62,647 nucleotides of DNA from Profundicola sp964553105 (GCA_964553105.1 CAZKJO010000005.1:1-62647); one strand, 5' to 3'; numbered from the stretch's first letter, positions 42,976 through 52,094 are shown. Notes: generated by a model from the letters alone, not told the origin. Numbers and translations: made by a program.

Positions 42976-43128
42976 TTGAAGAGATTAAAAATACGGATTT
43001 ATATATTAATATCATAAGATAAACAGATAATTAAGATATATCCCGAATTTTAGACTTCTAAAATATTTAAATTTAAATCTAGCTTTTTAAATTTCATATT
43101 CTCTTTGTCCCAAAATAGAATTGCATTG

Positions 43129-43158
43129 TTGAAATACCTATAAATAATACTAAATTTG
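43129..43158 (+). promoter_or_regulatory. Promoter of the acyltransferase-endonuclease unit, leaderless geometry
   Basis: TTG (43129-43131), 19-nt spacer, TAAATTTG (43151-43158), then 4 nt to the ATG at 43163. Confidence 0.7.
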
Positions 43159-43162
43159 TAGA

Positions 43163-43726
43163 ATGAAGAAAATTATTGGTTCTTTGGTGCTAAAGCTAAT
43201 GGGTTGGAAGCTCATTGTTGGAGAAGACCTATCTCAAATACGTAGTTGTGTCATGGTATGTGGCCCGCATACATCTAACTGGGATTTTGTGATTGCTGTT
43301 AGTGCTTTTTGGAAATTAGGAATTCCTATGAAATTGTTTATTAAAGATGATTGGACCAAGCCGTGGTATGGATTTATCATTAAATGGTTGGGTGGAATCG
43401 GTGTAAACAGAGCGCAAGGTCAAAATTTAGTGAGACATGCTGGAGAGATGTTGAAGGACGAAAATCAACGACTTTATCTTTTAAATACACCAGAAGGAAC
43501 GAGAGGGTGGGCAGAAAAATGGAAAAAAGGTTTTTACTATATCGCAAAACAAGGAGAAGTTCCTCTTTTATTTGCAACTTCTGACTATAAGAAAAAAGAA
43601 GCGATCATCAAAGGTGTTATCGATCCACAGACGCATAGTTTAGAAGAGGTTTTAGAGTTTGCGAAAGTTGTATATAAAGATATTCATCCTAAGCATCCAG
43701 AGAATTTTAACCGAGATATTAAGTAA
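43163..43726 (+). CDS. PlsC-type acyltransferase
   Basis: 187 residues with the acyltransferase motifs HTSNWD (HX4D, residues 36-41) and TPEGTRG (about 110-116). The family acylates lysophospholipids or glycerol phosphates at the membrane; this short version lacks extra domains. A consensus promoter ends 4 nt before the ATG. Its stop codon abuts the start of the endonuclease gene (TAAATG), so both are expressed together. Confidence 0.88.
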   Translation: MKKIIGSLVLKLMGWKLIVGEDLSQIRSCVMVCGPHTSNWDFVIAVSAFWKLGIPMKLFIKDDWTKPWYGFIIKWLGGIGVNRAQGQNLVRHAGEMLKDENQRLYLLNTPEGTRGWAEKWKKGFYYIAKQGEVPLLFATSDYKKKEAIIKGVIDPQTHSLEEVLEFAKVVYKDIHPKHPENFNRDIK

Positions 43727-44755
43727 ATGAGATTTTTTTATATTCTAACTTTTTTAATCGGTATAAGCTCGAGCGCACAAATACCTAGCTACTATAATTC
43801 TATTGATTTTACAGCTACGCCAGAGGAGCTTAAATCGCAGTTAGAGTATTTAGTAAGGAATACACAATTATATCATTTAAGTTATACGCCACAGGTTTGG
43901 TATGCTTTAAAAGAAACTGATGCAGATCCTGAAAATCCAGATAATGTTTTATTGATTTATGGATATGATGATGAAGATGATTTAAATTTTAACGACAGAA
44001 CCCGCGGTAAAAACATGACTTGCCATGTGGTTTCATGCACCAACCGATGGAATAGGGAACATGTTTATCCTAAATCGATTGGAGGATATACCAACGATAG
44101 CTGGCCTGGCTCGGATGTGCATTCTATCCGTGCTGCAGATTCTAACCTCAATGAAATAAGAAGTAACTTTCCTTTTGCTGCAGGTTCAGGCAATGCAGGT
44201 GTATTAGCCAATTCAAGATTTTATCCAGGTGATGAATGGAAAGGTGATGTGGCAAGAATGATGATGTTTAGCTATATCAGATATCCGAATGATTTGAAAC
44301 CTAATTATGTTGGGATGGGTGTAAATACCTATCACGAAGACATGCCCGATATTTTCTTGCAATGGAATGCAGAAGATCCACCATCTGCTTATGAAATGCA
44401 GAGGAATGATATTATTGAAGAGTTTTATCAAGGTAATAGAAATCCTTTTATTGACAATCCATATTTAGCCACTTATATTTGGGGTGGACCGGAAGCCTTG
44501 AATACTTGGGATGTTTTGTCAACCGTTGATTTAGAAGAAAAGTCATTTTCTGTTTATCCAAATCCAACGAATGACTATATAACTTATCAAGAAGAGTTTG
44601 ATCAAATTTTAATTTATAATCTTCAGGGTCAATTAATTTCCGAAGATGAAAATTTAACAGACAATAAAACCTTTTTACCTAAAACGCCAGGTTTGTATTT
44701 TGTAAAATTCTGTCAGTACAATACCTGTAAGACGCATAAAGTCTTGAAAAAATAA
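43727..44755 (+). CDS. Secreted endonuclease I with a type IX sorting domain
   Basis: 342 residues. Signal peptide (MRFFYILTFLIGISSSAQ), an EndA/endonuclease I domain (about 25-255) with the catalytic NREHVYPKSIGG (about 107-118) and GSDVHSIRAADSNLNEIRSN, then a C-terminal T9SS type A sorting domain starting SVYPNPTNDYITYQ and ending with a Lys-rich tail. Likely a secreted, non-specific nuclease that degrades extracellular DNA for nutrients. Confidence 0.93.
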   Translation: MRFFYILTFLIGISSSAQIPSYYNSIDFTATPEELKSQLEYLVRNTQLYHLSYTPQVWYALKETDADPENPDNVLLIYGYDDEDDLNFNDRTRGKNMTCHVVSCTNRWNREHVYPKSIGGYTNDSWPGSDVHSIRAADSNLNEIRSNFPFAAGSGNAGVLANSRFYPGDEWKGDVARMMMFSYIRYPNDLKPNYVGMGVNTYHEDMPDIFLQWNAEDPPSAYEMQRNDIIEEFYQGNRNPFIDNPYLATYIWGGPEALNTWDVLSTVDLEEKSFSVYPNPTNDYITYQEEFDQILIYNLQGQLISEDENLTDNKTFLPKTPGLYFVKFCQYNTCKTHKVLKK

Positions 44756-44783
44756 TTCAATTTTTAAACCTTAATTTTTAGCT

Positions 44784-44791
44784 TAATTTTG
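44784..44791 (+). promoter_or_regulatory. -7 box of thyA, leaderless geometry
   Basis: TAATTTTG, ending 4 nt before the ATG at 44796. Confidence 0.5.
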
Positions 44792-44795
44792 CCCT

Positions 44796-45745
44796 ATGAG
44801 ACAATATTTAGATTTAGTTCAGCATGTTTTAGATAACGGAACTCTAAAAGAAGATAGAACTGGAACCGGAACCAAAAGTGTTTTTGGATNNNNNNNNNNN
44901 NNNNNNNNNNNNNNNNNNNNNNNNNNNNNNNNNNNNNNNNNNNNNNNNNNNNNNNNNNNNNNNNNNNNNNNNNNNNNNNNNNNNNNNNNAACGGAACTCT
45001 AAAAGAAGATAGAACTGGAACCGGAACCAAAAGTGTTTTTGGATATCAAATGAGGTTTGATTTAGCTGATGGATTTCCGATGGTTACGACTAAGAAATTA
45101 CATCTTAAATCTATTATTCATGAATTATTATGGTTTTTACAAGGTGATACCAACGTAAAATATTTACAAGATAATGGGGTTAAAATTTGGAATGCTTGGG
45201 CGAGAGAAGATGGTGATTTAGGTCCTGTTTATGGAAAACAATGGCGTAGTTGGGGTGCTCCAAATGGAGAAACTATAGACCAAATCAAAAAGGTAGTAGA
45301 GCAAATTAAAACTAATCCAGATTCCCGTAGAATGATCGTTTCAGCTTGGAATGTGGGAGAGTTAGAAGATATGGCATTAATGCCTTGTCATGCTTTTTTT
45401 CAGTTTTATGTAGCCAATGGCAAACTGTCTTTACAACTGTATCAAAGAAGCGCCGACATCTTTTTAGGAGTACCATTTAATATTGCTTCTTATGCTTTAT
45501 TACTAAAAATGATGGCACAAGTAACTGGATTAGAAGAAGGAGAATTTGTTCATACTTTTGGGGATGCACACATTTATTCAAATCATTTTGAACAAATGAA
45601 ATTACAATTGACGAGAGATCCAAAGCCTTTACCAAGCATGAAATTAAACCCTGATGTGAAAGACATTTTAGACTTTAAATATGAGGATTTTGAATTGGTT
45701 GATTATACTTCTCATCCGCATATCAAAGGAAAAGTAGCTGTTTAA
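44796..45745 (+). CDS. thyA: Thymidylate synthase, split by an artefactual scaffold gap
   Basis: Makes dTMP from dUMP with methylene-tetrahydrofolate. The N-terminus (MRQYLDLVQHVLDNGTLKED) is followed by 100 N and then a repeat of the previous 55 bases. Removing the N run and one copy (155 bases) restores a continuous frame of 264 codons, and puts the catalytic Cys (LMPCHAFFQF) at residue 146, both as in E. coli ThyA. Other motifs: RRMIVSAWNVGE (about 126-137), QRSADIFLGVPFNI and GDAHIYSNH. The gene is therefore complete in the organism. Followed by a terminator. Confidence 0.96.
44835..44889 (+). repeat. 55-bp duplicated contig end (first copy)
   Basis: Identical to 44990-45044 on the other side of the N block; overlapping contig ends that were not merged. 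Confidence 0.95.
44890..44989. other. Artefactual scaffold gap (100 N) inside thyA
   Basis: Flanked by identical 55-bp sequences. The real distance is minus 55 bases, i.e. the contigs overlap and no sequence is missing. Confidence 0.95.
44990..45044 (+). repeat. 55-bp duplicated contig end (second copy)
   Basis: Exact copy of 44835-44889. Confidence 0.95.
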
Positions 45746-45766
45746 AAGCTTCAGAAAATATTTATT

Positions 45767-45796
45767 AAAGACGTAGATTGATTCAGCGTCTTTTTT
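45767..45796 (+). terminator. Intrinsic terminator after thyA
   Basis: Stem AAAGACG / CGTCTTT (45767-45773 with 45787-45793), loop of 13, then T run. Confidence 0.75.
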
Positions 45797-46733
45797 ATTT
45801 AATATTATTTTTATAATCATTCAGAATGATACCCTGATGCTTTCTTCCTTCTAAAATCTGTTTTTCTTTATTTGAAGTCATCTTATTTTTGAGTTTAATT
45901 AGATTTGGGATCACATGCGGCATTACAACATTTGGAATGTGTAAATCCTGTCGAATGTTCTTATCGATTAGATAGTTTGCGATACTTTTATGAACATAAT
46001 CCATGCTGCGGTTGATAGATTTAAGATAAAACAAGCTGATAGGTGTATCTTCATTTAATAATGAGTCGGTTAGTTTTAAGGCATCTTCATCTGGCGCTAA
46101 TTGATAGTTTGTCCAAAAATGGAAAAAACTTAAAGCTTCTTTTTTATTGTTTGGAATTAAATCTACCGGAACGCCCAATAGATAGGTAATGTATTTCCAA
46201 AGATGAAAAACTCCTGCTTCTTCCTTTTCGCTGAATTCAAAGTTTAATTGATTTAACCCATATAAATAATATACCGTGAATGCTATATGTGTAGCAATCA
46301 TATCCGCATGGTTAATCGGAGCTCCATATTTTTCGATATCCCAATTCGGTATTTTTTCCTGAATCATTAAACGAGATGCTGAATGAATCAAGCGGGTTTG
46401 AATACATGCATTAAACCTCAACTCATTGGTGGTGGTATTGCTTCTGGTGACTTCTACCCAAAATTTCAAAGTGTTATAAAGCCTATGAATTGCACCTTTT
46501 TCTAATGAACCTGTTGCTACTAAAGGCTTGGTGAGATTGGCAAAAGTATATCCACCTAATAGGGCGAAATTTCTGAGAATCAATAGACCATTTAATCCAC
46601 TTCTTTCGGAAAGTTCTGAACCTGATTTTATTAAATCCCAATCTACCCAATCTGGAATAGTTTCTAATTCACTTTTAAATTGTAGATAATCTTTCGGCAA
46701 TTCTGGGGTGGAAGCATCATGAAGCGACTTCAT
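45795..46733 (-). CDS. MpaB/DUF2236-family (latex-clearing-protein-like) oxygenase homologue
   Basis: 312 residues, mainly helical. The segment CIQTRLIHSASRLMI (about 109-123) has the Arg/His arrangement that positions heme in DUF2236 proteins such as the rubber oxygenase Lcp and MpaB; HADMIATHIAFT and FYLKSINRSMDYV also fit. Activity is unknown in this group. The ATG at 46733 is 7 bases from a scaffold gap and the frame stays open into it, so the true N-terminus may be longer. Confidence 0.75.
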   Translation of the reverse strand: MKSLHDASTPELPKDYLQFKSELETIPDWVDWDLIKSGSELSERSGLNGLLILRNFALLGGYTFANLTKPLVATGSLEKGAIHRLYNTLKFWVEVTRSNTTTNELRFNACIQTRLIHSASRLMIQEKIPNWDIEKYGAPINHADMIATHIAFTVYYLYGLNQLNFEFSEKEEAGVFHLWKYITYLLGVPVDLIPNNKKEALSFFHFWTNYQLAPDEDALKLTDSLLNEDTPISLFYLKSINRSMDYVHKSIANYLIDKNIRQDLHIPNVVMPHVIPNLIKLKNKMTSNKEKQILEGRKHQGIILNDYKNNIK

Positions 46734-46740
46734 GATATTT

Positions 46741-46840
46741 NNNNNNNNNNNNNNNNNNNNNNNNNNNNNNNNNNNNNNNNNNNNNNNNNNNNNNNNNNNN
46801 NNNNNNNNNNNNNNNNNNNNNNNNNNNNNNNNNNNNNNNN
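46741..46840. other. Scaffold gap (100 N) between the MpaB-like gene and glgB
   Basis: Exactly 100 N; the flanks are not duplicates. It may hide the start of the MpaB-like gene. Confidence 0.95.
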
Positions 46841-46906
46841 TAGTTAAAATGCTTCTAAAAAAGGCCTGAGAAACTTATTTTAATGCCAAGAATTTATAGA
46901 TATATG

Positions 46907-46914
46907 TATCTTTG
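46907..46914 (+). promoter_or_regulatory. -7 box of glgB
   Basis: TATCTTTG, ending 18 nt before ATG 46933. It overlaps an in-frame TTG at 46912, excluding that codon as the start. Confidence 0.6.
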
Positions 46915-46932
46915 TCAACAAAATCCAACTTT

Positions 46933-48900
46933 ATGCACGCCTTAACTTTAATTGAAAAAGATCCACTTTTAAAACCCTTTGAACAACAGCTTGTTAATAG
47001 AATAGAGTGGTATCAAAATACCAAGGATTATATTGAAAAACATTTTGGTAGCCTTGATAGATTTGCTTCTGCGCATGAGTTTTTTGGTTTTCAATATGAT
47101 GAGGAAAAGAAAGGTTGGTGGTTTAGAGATTGGTTGCCCAATGCTTCTTATGTCTCGCTGATTGGAGATTTTAATGGTTGGGATAGAGCAGCAAATCCTT
47201 TAAGAAAAGGAAATTATGGTGCTTGGGAGATTTTCTTGCCAGATGATGAGTACAAGGATAAATTAGTTCCTGGTTCTAAAGTGAAAATGCACGTACATGG
47301 TCAAAATGGTCATTTAGATAGAATTCCGGCATATATAAGAGAGGTAGTTCAAAAGGAAGACCATAGTTTTGATGGAGTCTTTACGGGTAAGGGTCAATAT
47401 CAATGGAAAAATGATTTCTCAGCGGAACAAATTAAAGCTCCCTTGATTTATGAAGCCCACGTGGGTATGGCAACTGAAGAAGAGCGTGTTGGAACTTATA
47501 GAGAGTTTGCGGATAATATTTTACCTCGCATTAAAGATTTAGGTTATAATTGTGTTCAGTTGATGGCGATTCAGGAGCACCCTTATTATGGATCTTTTGG
47601 ATATCAAGTTTCGAATTATTTTGCGCCAAGTTCACGATTTGGTTCGCCTGATGATTTAAGGTATTTAATCGATACGGCTCATGGAATGGGAATCGCGGTG
47701 ATTTTAGATGTGGTACACAGTCATGCTGTGAAGAATAGAGATGAAGGCCTCGCCGAATTGGACGGAACCGAGCAGTATTTCGACGGATGGCAACCAGATT
47801 GGGATTCGCGCACTTTTGATTATAAAAAAATAGAAGTAAAACGATTTTTAGCTTCTAACCTTAAATACTGGATGGAGGAGTTTAAATTCGATGGTTTTAG
47901 GTTTGATGGAGTAACGAGCATGCTTTATCAACATTTTGGACATGTGGAATTCACAGATTATTCTAAATATTTCACTGATACCAACAATGATGCAATCATT
48001 TATTTACAATTAGCCAATGAGTTAATTCATGAACTCAATCCTCATGTCATTAGTATCTGCGAGGACATGAGTGGCATGCCAGGTGCAGTGCGTCCCGTAG
48101 AAGAAGGAGGACTAGGATTTGATTATCGTTTGGCGATGGGATTACCAGATTTTTGGTTCAATTTGTTAGAAACTAAAAAGGACGAGGATTGGCATATGGG
48201 CGATTTATATTGGAACTTGACCAATAGACGTCACGACGAAAAAAATATAGGTTATGCCGAAAGCCATGACCAAGCTTTGGTAGGAGATAAGACGATTGCG
48301 TTTTGGTTGATGGATGCTTCTATGTACACAGATATGAGCTTGTTCAATGAAAGCTTAGTTGTAGATCGCGGAATTGCATTGCATAAAATGATTCGCTTTG
48401 TGACAGCAGTTTTAGGCGGCGAAGGTTATATGAATTTCATGGGTAACGAGTTCGGTCATCCAGAGTGGATAGATTTTCCAAGAGCTGACAATAATTGGAG
48501 TTATAAATATGCTCGAAGACAGTGGTCGTTGCCTGATACCGAACATTTAAAGTATAAATACCTACAACAGTTTGATAAAGAAATGATTTCTTTGATTAAG
48601 GACTATAATGTTTTAAATACTTCGGAGGACTATAAGCTTTATGAAGACAATGAAAGAAAGATTTTAGCCTTTAGAAAAGCAGATTTAATATTTGTCTTTA
48701 ATTTCAGTCACGAGAGTTTTACAGATTTTAGTTTTAATACGCTAGAAAAAGCGGATTATAATATCATACTGTCTTCAGACGATAAAGATTTAGGAGGTTT
48801 TGATAGAATAGATAAAGAAATGGTTTATTCGTCTAAAAATCATGATTTAACTTTGTATTTGCCAAGTAGAACGGCGTTGGTATTGAAGAAAAAAGCATAA
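46933..48900 (+). CDS. glgB: 1,4-alpha-glucan branching enzyme (GH13, eukaryote-like type)
   Basis: 655 residues. N-terminal CBM48 (about 40-140: FRDWLPNASYVSLIGDFNGW), GH13 barrel with YEAHVGMATEEERVGTYREF, VILDVVHSHAVKN (region I), FKFDGFRFDGVTSM (nucleophile Asp about 325), ISICEDMSG (acid/base Glu about 377) and YAESHDQALVG (region IV), then a beta C-domain. The E/D-rich motifs match the branching enzymes of plants, animals and Bacteroidota, which make alpha-1,6 branches in glycogen. The start is ATG 46933. Confidence 0.95.
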   Translation: MHALTLIEKDPLLKPFEQQLVNRIEWYQNTKDYIEKHFGSLDRFASAHEFFGFQYDEEKKGWWFRDWLPNASYVSLIGDFNGWDRAANPLRKGNYGAWEIFLPDDEYKDKLVPGSKVKMHVHGQNGHLDRIPAYIREVVQKEDHSFDGVFTGKGQYQWKNDFSAEQIKAPLIYEAHVGMATEEERVGTYREFADNILPRIKDLGYNCVQLMAIQEHPYYGSFGYQVSNYFAPSSRFGSPDDLRYLIDTAHGMGIAVILDVVHSHAVKNRDEGLAELDGTEQYFDGWQPDWDSRTFDYKKIEVKRFLASNLKYWMEEFKFDGFRFDGVTSMLYQHFGHVEFTDYSKYFTDTNNDAIIYLQLANELIHELNPHVISICEDMSGMPGAVRPVEEGGLGFDYRLAMGLPDFWFNLLETKKDEDWHMGDLYWNLTNRRHDEKNIGYAESHDQALVGDKTIAFWLMDASMYTDMSLFNESLVVDRGIALHKMIRFVTAVLGGEGYMNFMGNEFGHPEWIDFPRADNNWSYKYARRQWSLPDTEHLKYKYLQQFDKEMISLIKDYNVLNTSEDYKLYEDNERKILAFRKADLIFVFNFSHESFTDFSFNTLEKADYNIILSSDDKDLGGFDRIDKEMVYSSKNHDLTLYLPSRTALVLKKKA

Positions 48901-48923
48901 TTAAAGTATTTATATAAAAGAAG

Positions 48924-48955
48924 AAATCAGGTAGTATTTTATTATCTGATTTTTT
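48924..48955 (+). terminator. Intrinsic terminator after glgB
   Basis: Stem AAATCAGGTA / TTATCTGATTT (48924-48933 with 48943-48952, one G-T pair), then TTTT. Confidence 0.75.
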
Positions 48956-48997
48956 ATAATTCTTTTAGTTTTAATTGTTTAAGGAATCTTTCATTTC

Positions 48998-49708
48998 TTA
49001 TTTAAACCACTCCTCAGCTATAGGTACACTTTCCATTTTGCCTACATCCAGAAGTTTATAGTCAGTGTGGTCGAAGCCATAGATTTCATGGCTTTTCATT
49101 AATTCCATGTAGGGTTTCATGATGGAGAATTTGCCTTTTAAAGTATTTAAGTCAAAAAACTTGGGGTCGATGATGTGAATTCCACTAAAAGCTAAGGCAT
49201 GCTTAAAATCTGGATTTTCTATGATGCTGTCTCCGTTTCGTAAATCTTTCCAGCCACAAAGTTTGTTGTTTTCATCGAATAATAATTTTCGGGTGCTTTC
49301 TCTGTCGCTTACTGCCAAAGAGATTAAAGCCTCATGCTGAGAATGAAATTTAATAAATTCATCGATCGGCATATCGGTAAGAATATCTGAATTCATGACC
49401 AAAAAGGGTTTTTCGCCCAATAAATCTTTAGCTTTCACCAAACCACCACCAGTTTCTAACAATTCCCCTCTTTCATCTGAAATGTGAATCTCAACGCCAA
49501 AATTGTTGTTTTGTTTTAAGAAATCTTCAATTTGATCCGCAAAATGATGCACATTAATCACAAATTCCTGAATACCATATGATTTAAGATATTCAATATT
49601 GCGCTGCAACAATGGCTGGCCATTTACTGGAAACAATGCTTTAGGTGCGTTGATGGTAAAAGGTTTCAGCCGAGTTCCTAATCCAGCTGCAAAAATCATA
49701 GCTTTCAT
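48998..49708 (-). CDS. MurU-like sugar-1-phosphate nucleotidyltransferase
   Basis: 236 residues from ATG 49708 (a further ATG at 49723 overlaps the previous gene by 14 bases). Nucleotidyltransferase signature FAAGLGTRLKPFT at the start, with KALFPVNGQPLLQRNIEY, FLVMNSDILTDM (Mg-binding Asp) and GGGLVKAKDLLG. Among relatives, MurU converts N-acetylmuramate-1-phosphate to UDP-MurNAc during peptidoglycan recycling. The partner kinase (AmgK-like) lies two genes upstream, which supports this over a glucose-1-phosphate function. Confidence 0.8.
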   Translation of the reverse strand: MKAMIFAAGLGTRLKPFTINAPKALFPVNGQPLLQRNIEYLKSYGIQEFVINVHHFADQIEDFLKQNNNFGVEIHISDERGELLETGGGLVKAKDLLGEKPFLVMNSDILTDMPIDEFIKFHSQHEALISLAVSDRESTRKLLFDENNKLCGWKDLRNGDSIIENPDFKHALAFSGIHIIDPKFFDLNTLKGKFSIMKPYMELMKSHEIYGFDHTDYKLLDVGKMESVPIAEEWFK

Positions 49709-49709
49709 A

Positions 49710-50135
49710 TTAATATGGCTCATTAACCCAATTTTTTGACTCTTGAACTACATGTTCAATATTAACTTCAGCTTCAGGATATTTATTTTTTAAATGATTG
49801 GCCATATAATCAGCGGCATACACAGATCTATGTTGACCACCGGTGCAACCAAAATTAACTTCTAAGTTGGTGAAGTTTCTCGCCAAGTAATCCTCCACAG
49901 AAATTTCTACAATGGAAACTGCGGATTTTATGAAATCAGGCATTCGAGTCTGAGTTTCTAAATAGTCGATCACCGCTTTATCTCTTCCTGTTTGAGTTTT
50001 AAATTCCTCGATTCTTCCTGGATTTAAAATTCCTCTACAATCAAAAGCAAATCCACCTCCGTTGCCAGATTTATCTTCGGGAATGCCGGTTTTGTAAGAG
50101 AAACTTCGAACATTTATATGTAATTTTTTGGACAT
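49710..50135 (-). CDS. Stand-alone RapZ C-terminal domain protein
   Basis: 141 residues corresponding to the C-terminal domain of RapZ: VRSFSYKTGIPEDKSG, FAFDCRGILNPGR (about 29-41), VSIVEISVEDYL and VNFGCTGGQHRSVYAADYM (about 91-109). In E. coli this domain binds glucosamine-6-phosphate and the GlmY/GlmZ RNAs, and controls GlmS supply. The N-terminal P-loop kinase domain of RapZ is absent. It sits between kinase and nucleotidyltransferase genes, overlapping the kinase stop by one base. Confidence 0.88.
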   Translation of the reverse strand: MSKKLHINVRSFSYKTGIPEDKSGNGGGFAFDCRGILNPGRIEEFKTQTGRDKAVIDYLETQTRMPDFIKSAVSIVEISVEDYLARNFTNLEVNFGCTGGQHRSVYAADYMANHLKNKYPEAEVNIEHVVQESKNWVNEPY

Positions 50136-51130
50136 TAGTTTTTAATTTTAGGAACTTGTGTGCTTTCTAAAGCTAAACAAATTGATTTTAAGTTAGGATA
50201 ATCATCAATAATTCCAGAAGCAGCTACGTCATTTAAATTTTTAATTCCATAACTTAAACTATCCTTGAAATGAGGTTTTTGTTGCATGATACCTAATTTT
50301 CCGTAAGCACCTAAAACTTGAAGCAAACGAATCAATACACAAATCTTATAATCTTTTTCGAAATCTGCAGCATCAAATTTAGTAGGAATTAATTTCTGTA
50401 ACTCCGAGGTATATATATGGTATAAGCTTTCTTTTTCTTCATTTGTTAGTTCAGCTTTGGCCTGCCATAACAACGAAACCAAATCATATGCAATAGGTCC
50501 TTCCATGCCATCTTGGAAATCAATAAAATAGGTTTTGTTATCTTTAACCATGATATTCCTTCCCTGAAAATCACGGAACATAAAATATCTATAATTAGTT
50601 TTAACAACGGCTTCAGCAATTGTTTCGAATTCTGATAATAAATCAGCTTGTTCATATTCAAGCTCAATTAAATCAAGAAAATAATTTTTAAAATAAAATA
50701 AATCTCTTAAAACCAGTATTTTGTCAAAAGAACTTGAGCCTTTTAATTTCGTGTAATCTATGATTTGATGAGCGCCAACTTGTAGATGAACAAGTTTTTT
50801 AACAGCCAATTCATACATTTTAGAAACCTTTGAATCTTTAGATAATTTAAGATGTAATAAGCTTTCATCTCCCAAATCATCCTGAACATACATCGTTTTA
50901 TCCTTGCTGACTTGCAAAACTTCTGGAACAAAGCCATTCAAGTTTTCGAAGAGATTGCTCAAATAAAAGAAAGATTCATTTTCTAAAATGTCCTCACTAT
51001 GGGTGAGGACATAAGAGTCATTTTTAGTTTTAAAGCGATAATTCGTTCTTCCAGATCCACTCTCTGCTATTTTTTCAATGGCATGAGAAGTAGAACTAAA
51101 AGATTTAAGAAATTCATCTATTTTAGACAT
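50135..51130 (-). CDS. Aminoglycoside-phosphotransferase-fold kinase, AmgK-like
   Basis: 331 residues with an APH/ChoK-like fold: ESGSGRTNYRFKTKNDSYVL (N-lobe), YRYFMFRDFQGRNIMVKDNK (catalytic loop, about 196-215; HxD is FRDF here), YFIDFQDGMEGPIAYDLVSL (DFQ metal motif, about 217-236). AmgK phosphorylates the anomeric carbon of N-acetylmuramate and N-acetylglucosamine in the recycling route that MurU continues. First gene of the amino-sugar unit; the epimerase-like gene ends 10 bases upstream on the same strand. Confidence 0.82.
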   Translation of the reverse strand: MSKIDEFLKSFSSTSHAIEKIAESGSGRTNYRFKTKNDSYVLTHSEDILENESFFYLSNLFENLNGFVPEVLQVSKDKTMYVQDDLGDESLLHLKLSKDSKVSKMYELAVKKLVHLQVGAHQIIDYTKLKGSSSFDKILVLRDLFYFKNYFLDLIELEYEQADLLSEFETIAEAVVKTNYRYFMFRDFQGRNIMVKDNKTYFIDFQDGMEGPIAYDLVSLLWQAKAELTNEEKESLYHIYTSELQKLIPTKFDAADFEKDYKICVLIRLLQVLGAYGKLGIMQQKPHFKDSLSYGIKNLNDVAASGIIDDYPNLKSICLALESTQVPKIKN

Positions 51131-51140
51131 GGGAAATTTG

Positions 51141-52094
51141 TTATGCTTTAATTTGTAATTTTTTTTGAAGATGCTCTAGCATTTGCACCGTCATAGAATC
51201 TAAGTCAAACTCAGGTTTCCAGTTCCAGTCTTTTTGAGCTTGAGTGTCGTCTATGCTATTTGGCCAAGAATCAGCAATGGCTTGTCTGTAATCTGGAGCA
51301 TAAGATATCTCGAAATCAGGAATATGCTTTTTGATTTCGGCTGCAATCTCCTCCGGTGTGAATGTAATTCCCTGTAAGTTATAAGCTGTATGAATTGTTA
51401 AATCCTCTTTTGGAGCTTGCATTAACTCAATGGTTGCCCGAATAGCATCGTCCATATACATCATAGGAAGAGCCGTTCCTTCTCCGATAAAGCTTTCATA
51501 TTTTTTATCTTCTAAAGCTTTGTAGTAAATGTCTACAGCATAATCTGTTGTTCCACCACCTGGCAAAGTTTTCCAGCTGATTAATCCTGGGTATCTGATG
51601 CTTCTTACATCAACACCATATTTTTGGTGATAAATTTCGCAGAAACCTTCTCCTGCAATTTTAGCCACACCATACATGCTTAATGGGTTGGTGACTTCTT
51701 CTTGTGGGGTCATATCAGCCGCAGCACCTCTACCAAATACAGCAATACTGCTCGGCCAAAATATTTTGCTCAACTTTTTATCTTTTGCTAATTCTAGAAA
51801 CGTCAGAAGAGAGTTGGTATTTAAGTTCCAGCCTTGGATTGGATATTTCTCTGCCGTTGCAGAAAGCATAGCAGCTAAATGATAAACTTCAGTAATTTGG
51901 TTGTTGATAACGATATCCTTGATAGCTTGTTCATCATTCACATCAAGTTTTTGATAAGGAATATCTAAATGATTGTGTTCAGGTTCTCTAATATCTGTAA
52001 TTAAAATATGCTCAGAACCGTAGATTTGCGCTAGTTTTTCAGCAAGCTCAGAGCCAATTTGCCCTAATGCACCAGTTACTAAAATTTTTGTCAT
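51141..52094 (-). CDS. L-threonine 3-dehydrogenase, SDR (epimerase-like) type
   Basis: 317 residues. Rossmann motif TGALGQIGSELAEKL (7-21), SSIAVFGRG, and catalytic YGVAKIAGE (YxxxK, about 143-147). The C-terminal DSWPNSIDDTQAQKDWNWK is characteristic of the epimerase-type threonine dehydrogenase known from Flavobacterium and Cytophaga, which oxidises threonine to 2-amino-3-ketobutyrate with NAD. A -7 box TATCTTTG (52137-52130) lies upstream. Confidence 0.88.
   Translation of the reverse strand: MTKILVTGALGQIGSELAEKLAQIYGSEHILITDIREPEHNHLDIPYQKLDVNDEQAIKDIVINNQITEVYHLAAMLSATAEKYPIQGWNLNTNSLLTFLELAKDKKLSKIFWPSSIAVFGRGAAADMTPQEEVTNPLSMYGVAKIAGEGFCEIYHQKYGVDVRSIRYPGLISWKTLPGGGTTDYAVDIYYKALEDKKYESFIGEGTALPMMYMDDAIRATIELMQAPKEDLTIHTAYNLQGITFTPEEIAAEIKKHIPDFEISYAPDYRQAIADSWPNSIDDTQAQKDWNWKPEFDLDSMTVQMLEHLQKKLQIKA

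Noticed and set aside
46912..46933. TTG upstream start for glgB
   Set aside because: It lies within the TATCTTTG -7 box; ATG 46933 is preferred.
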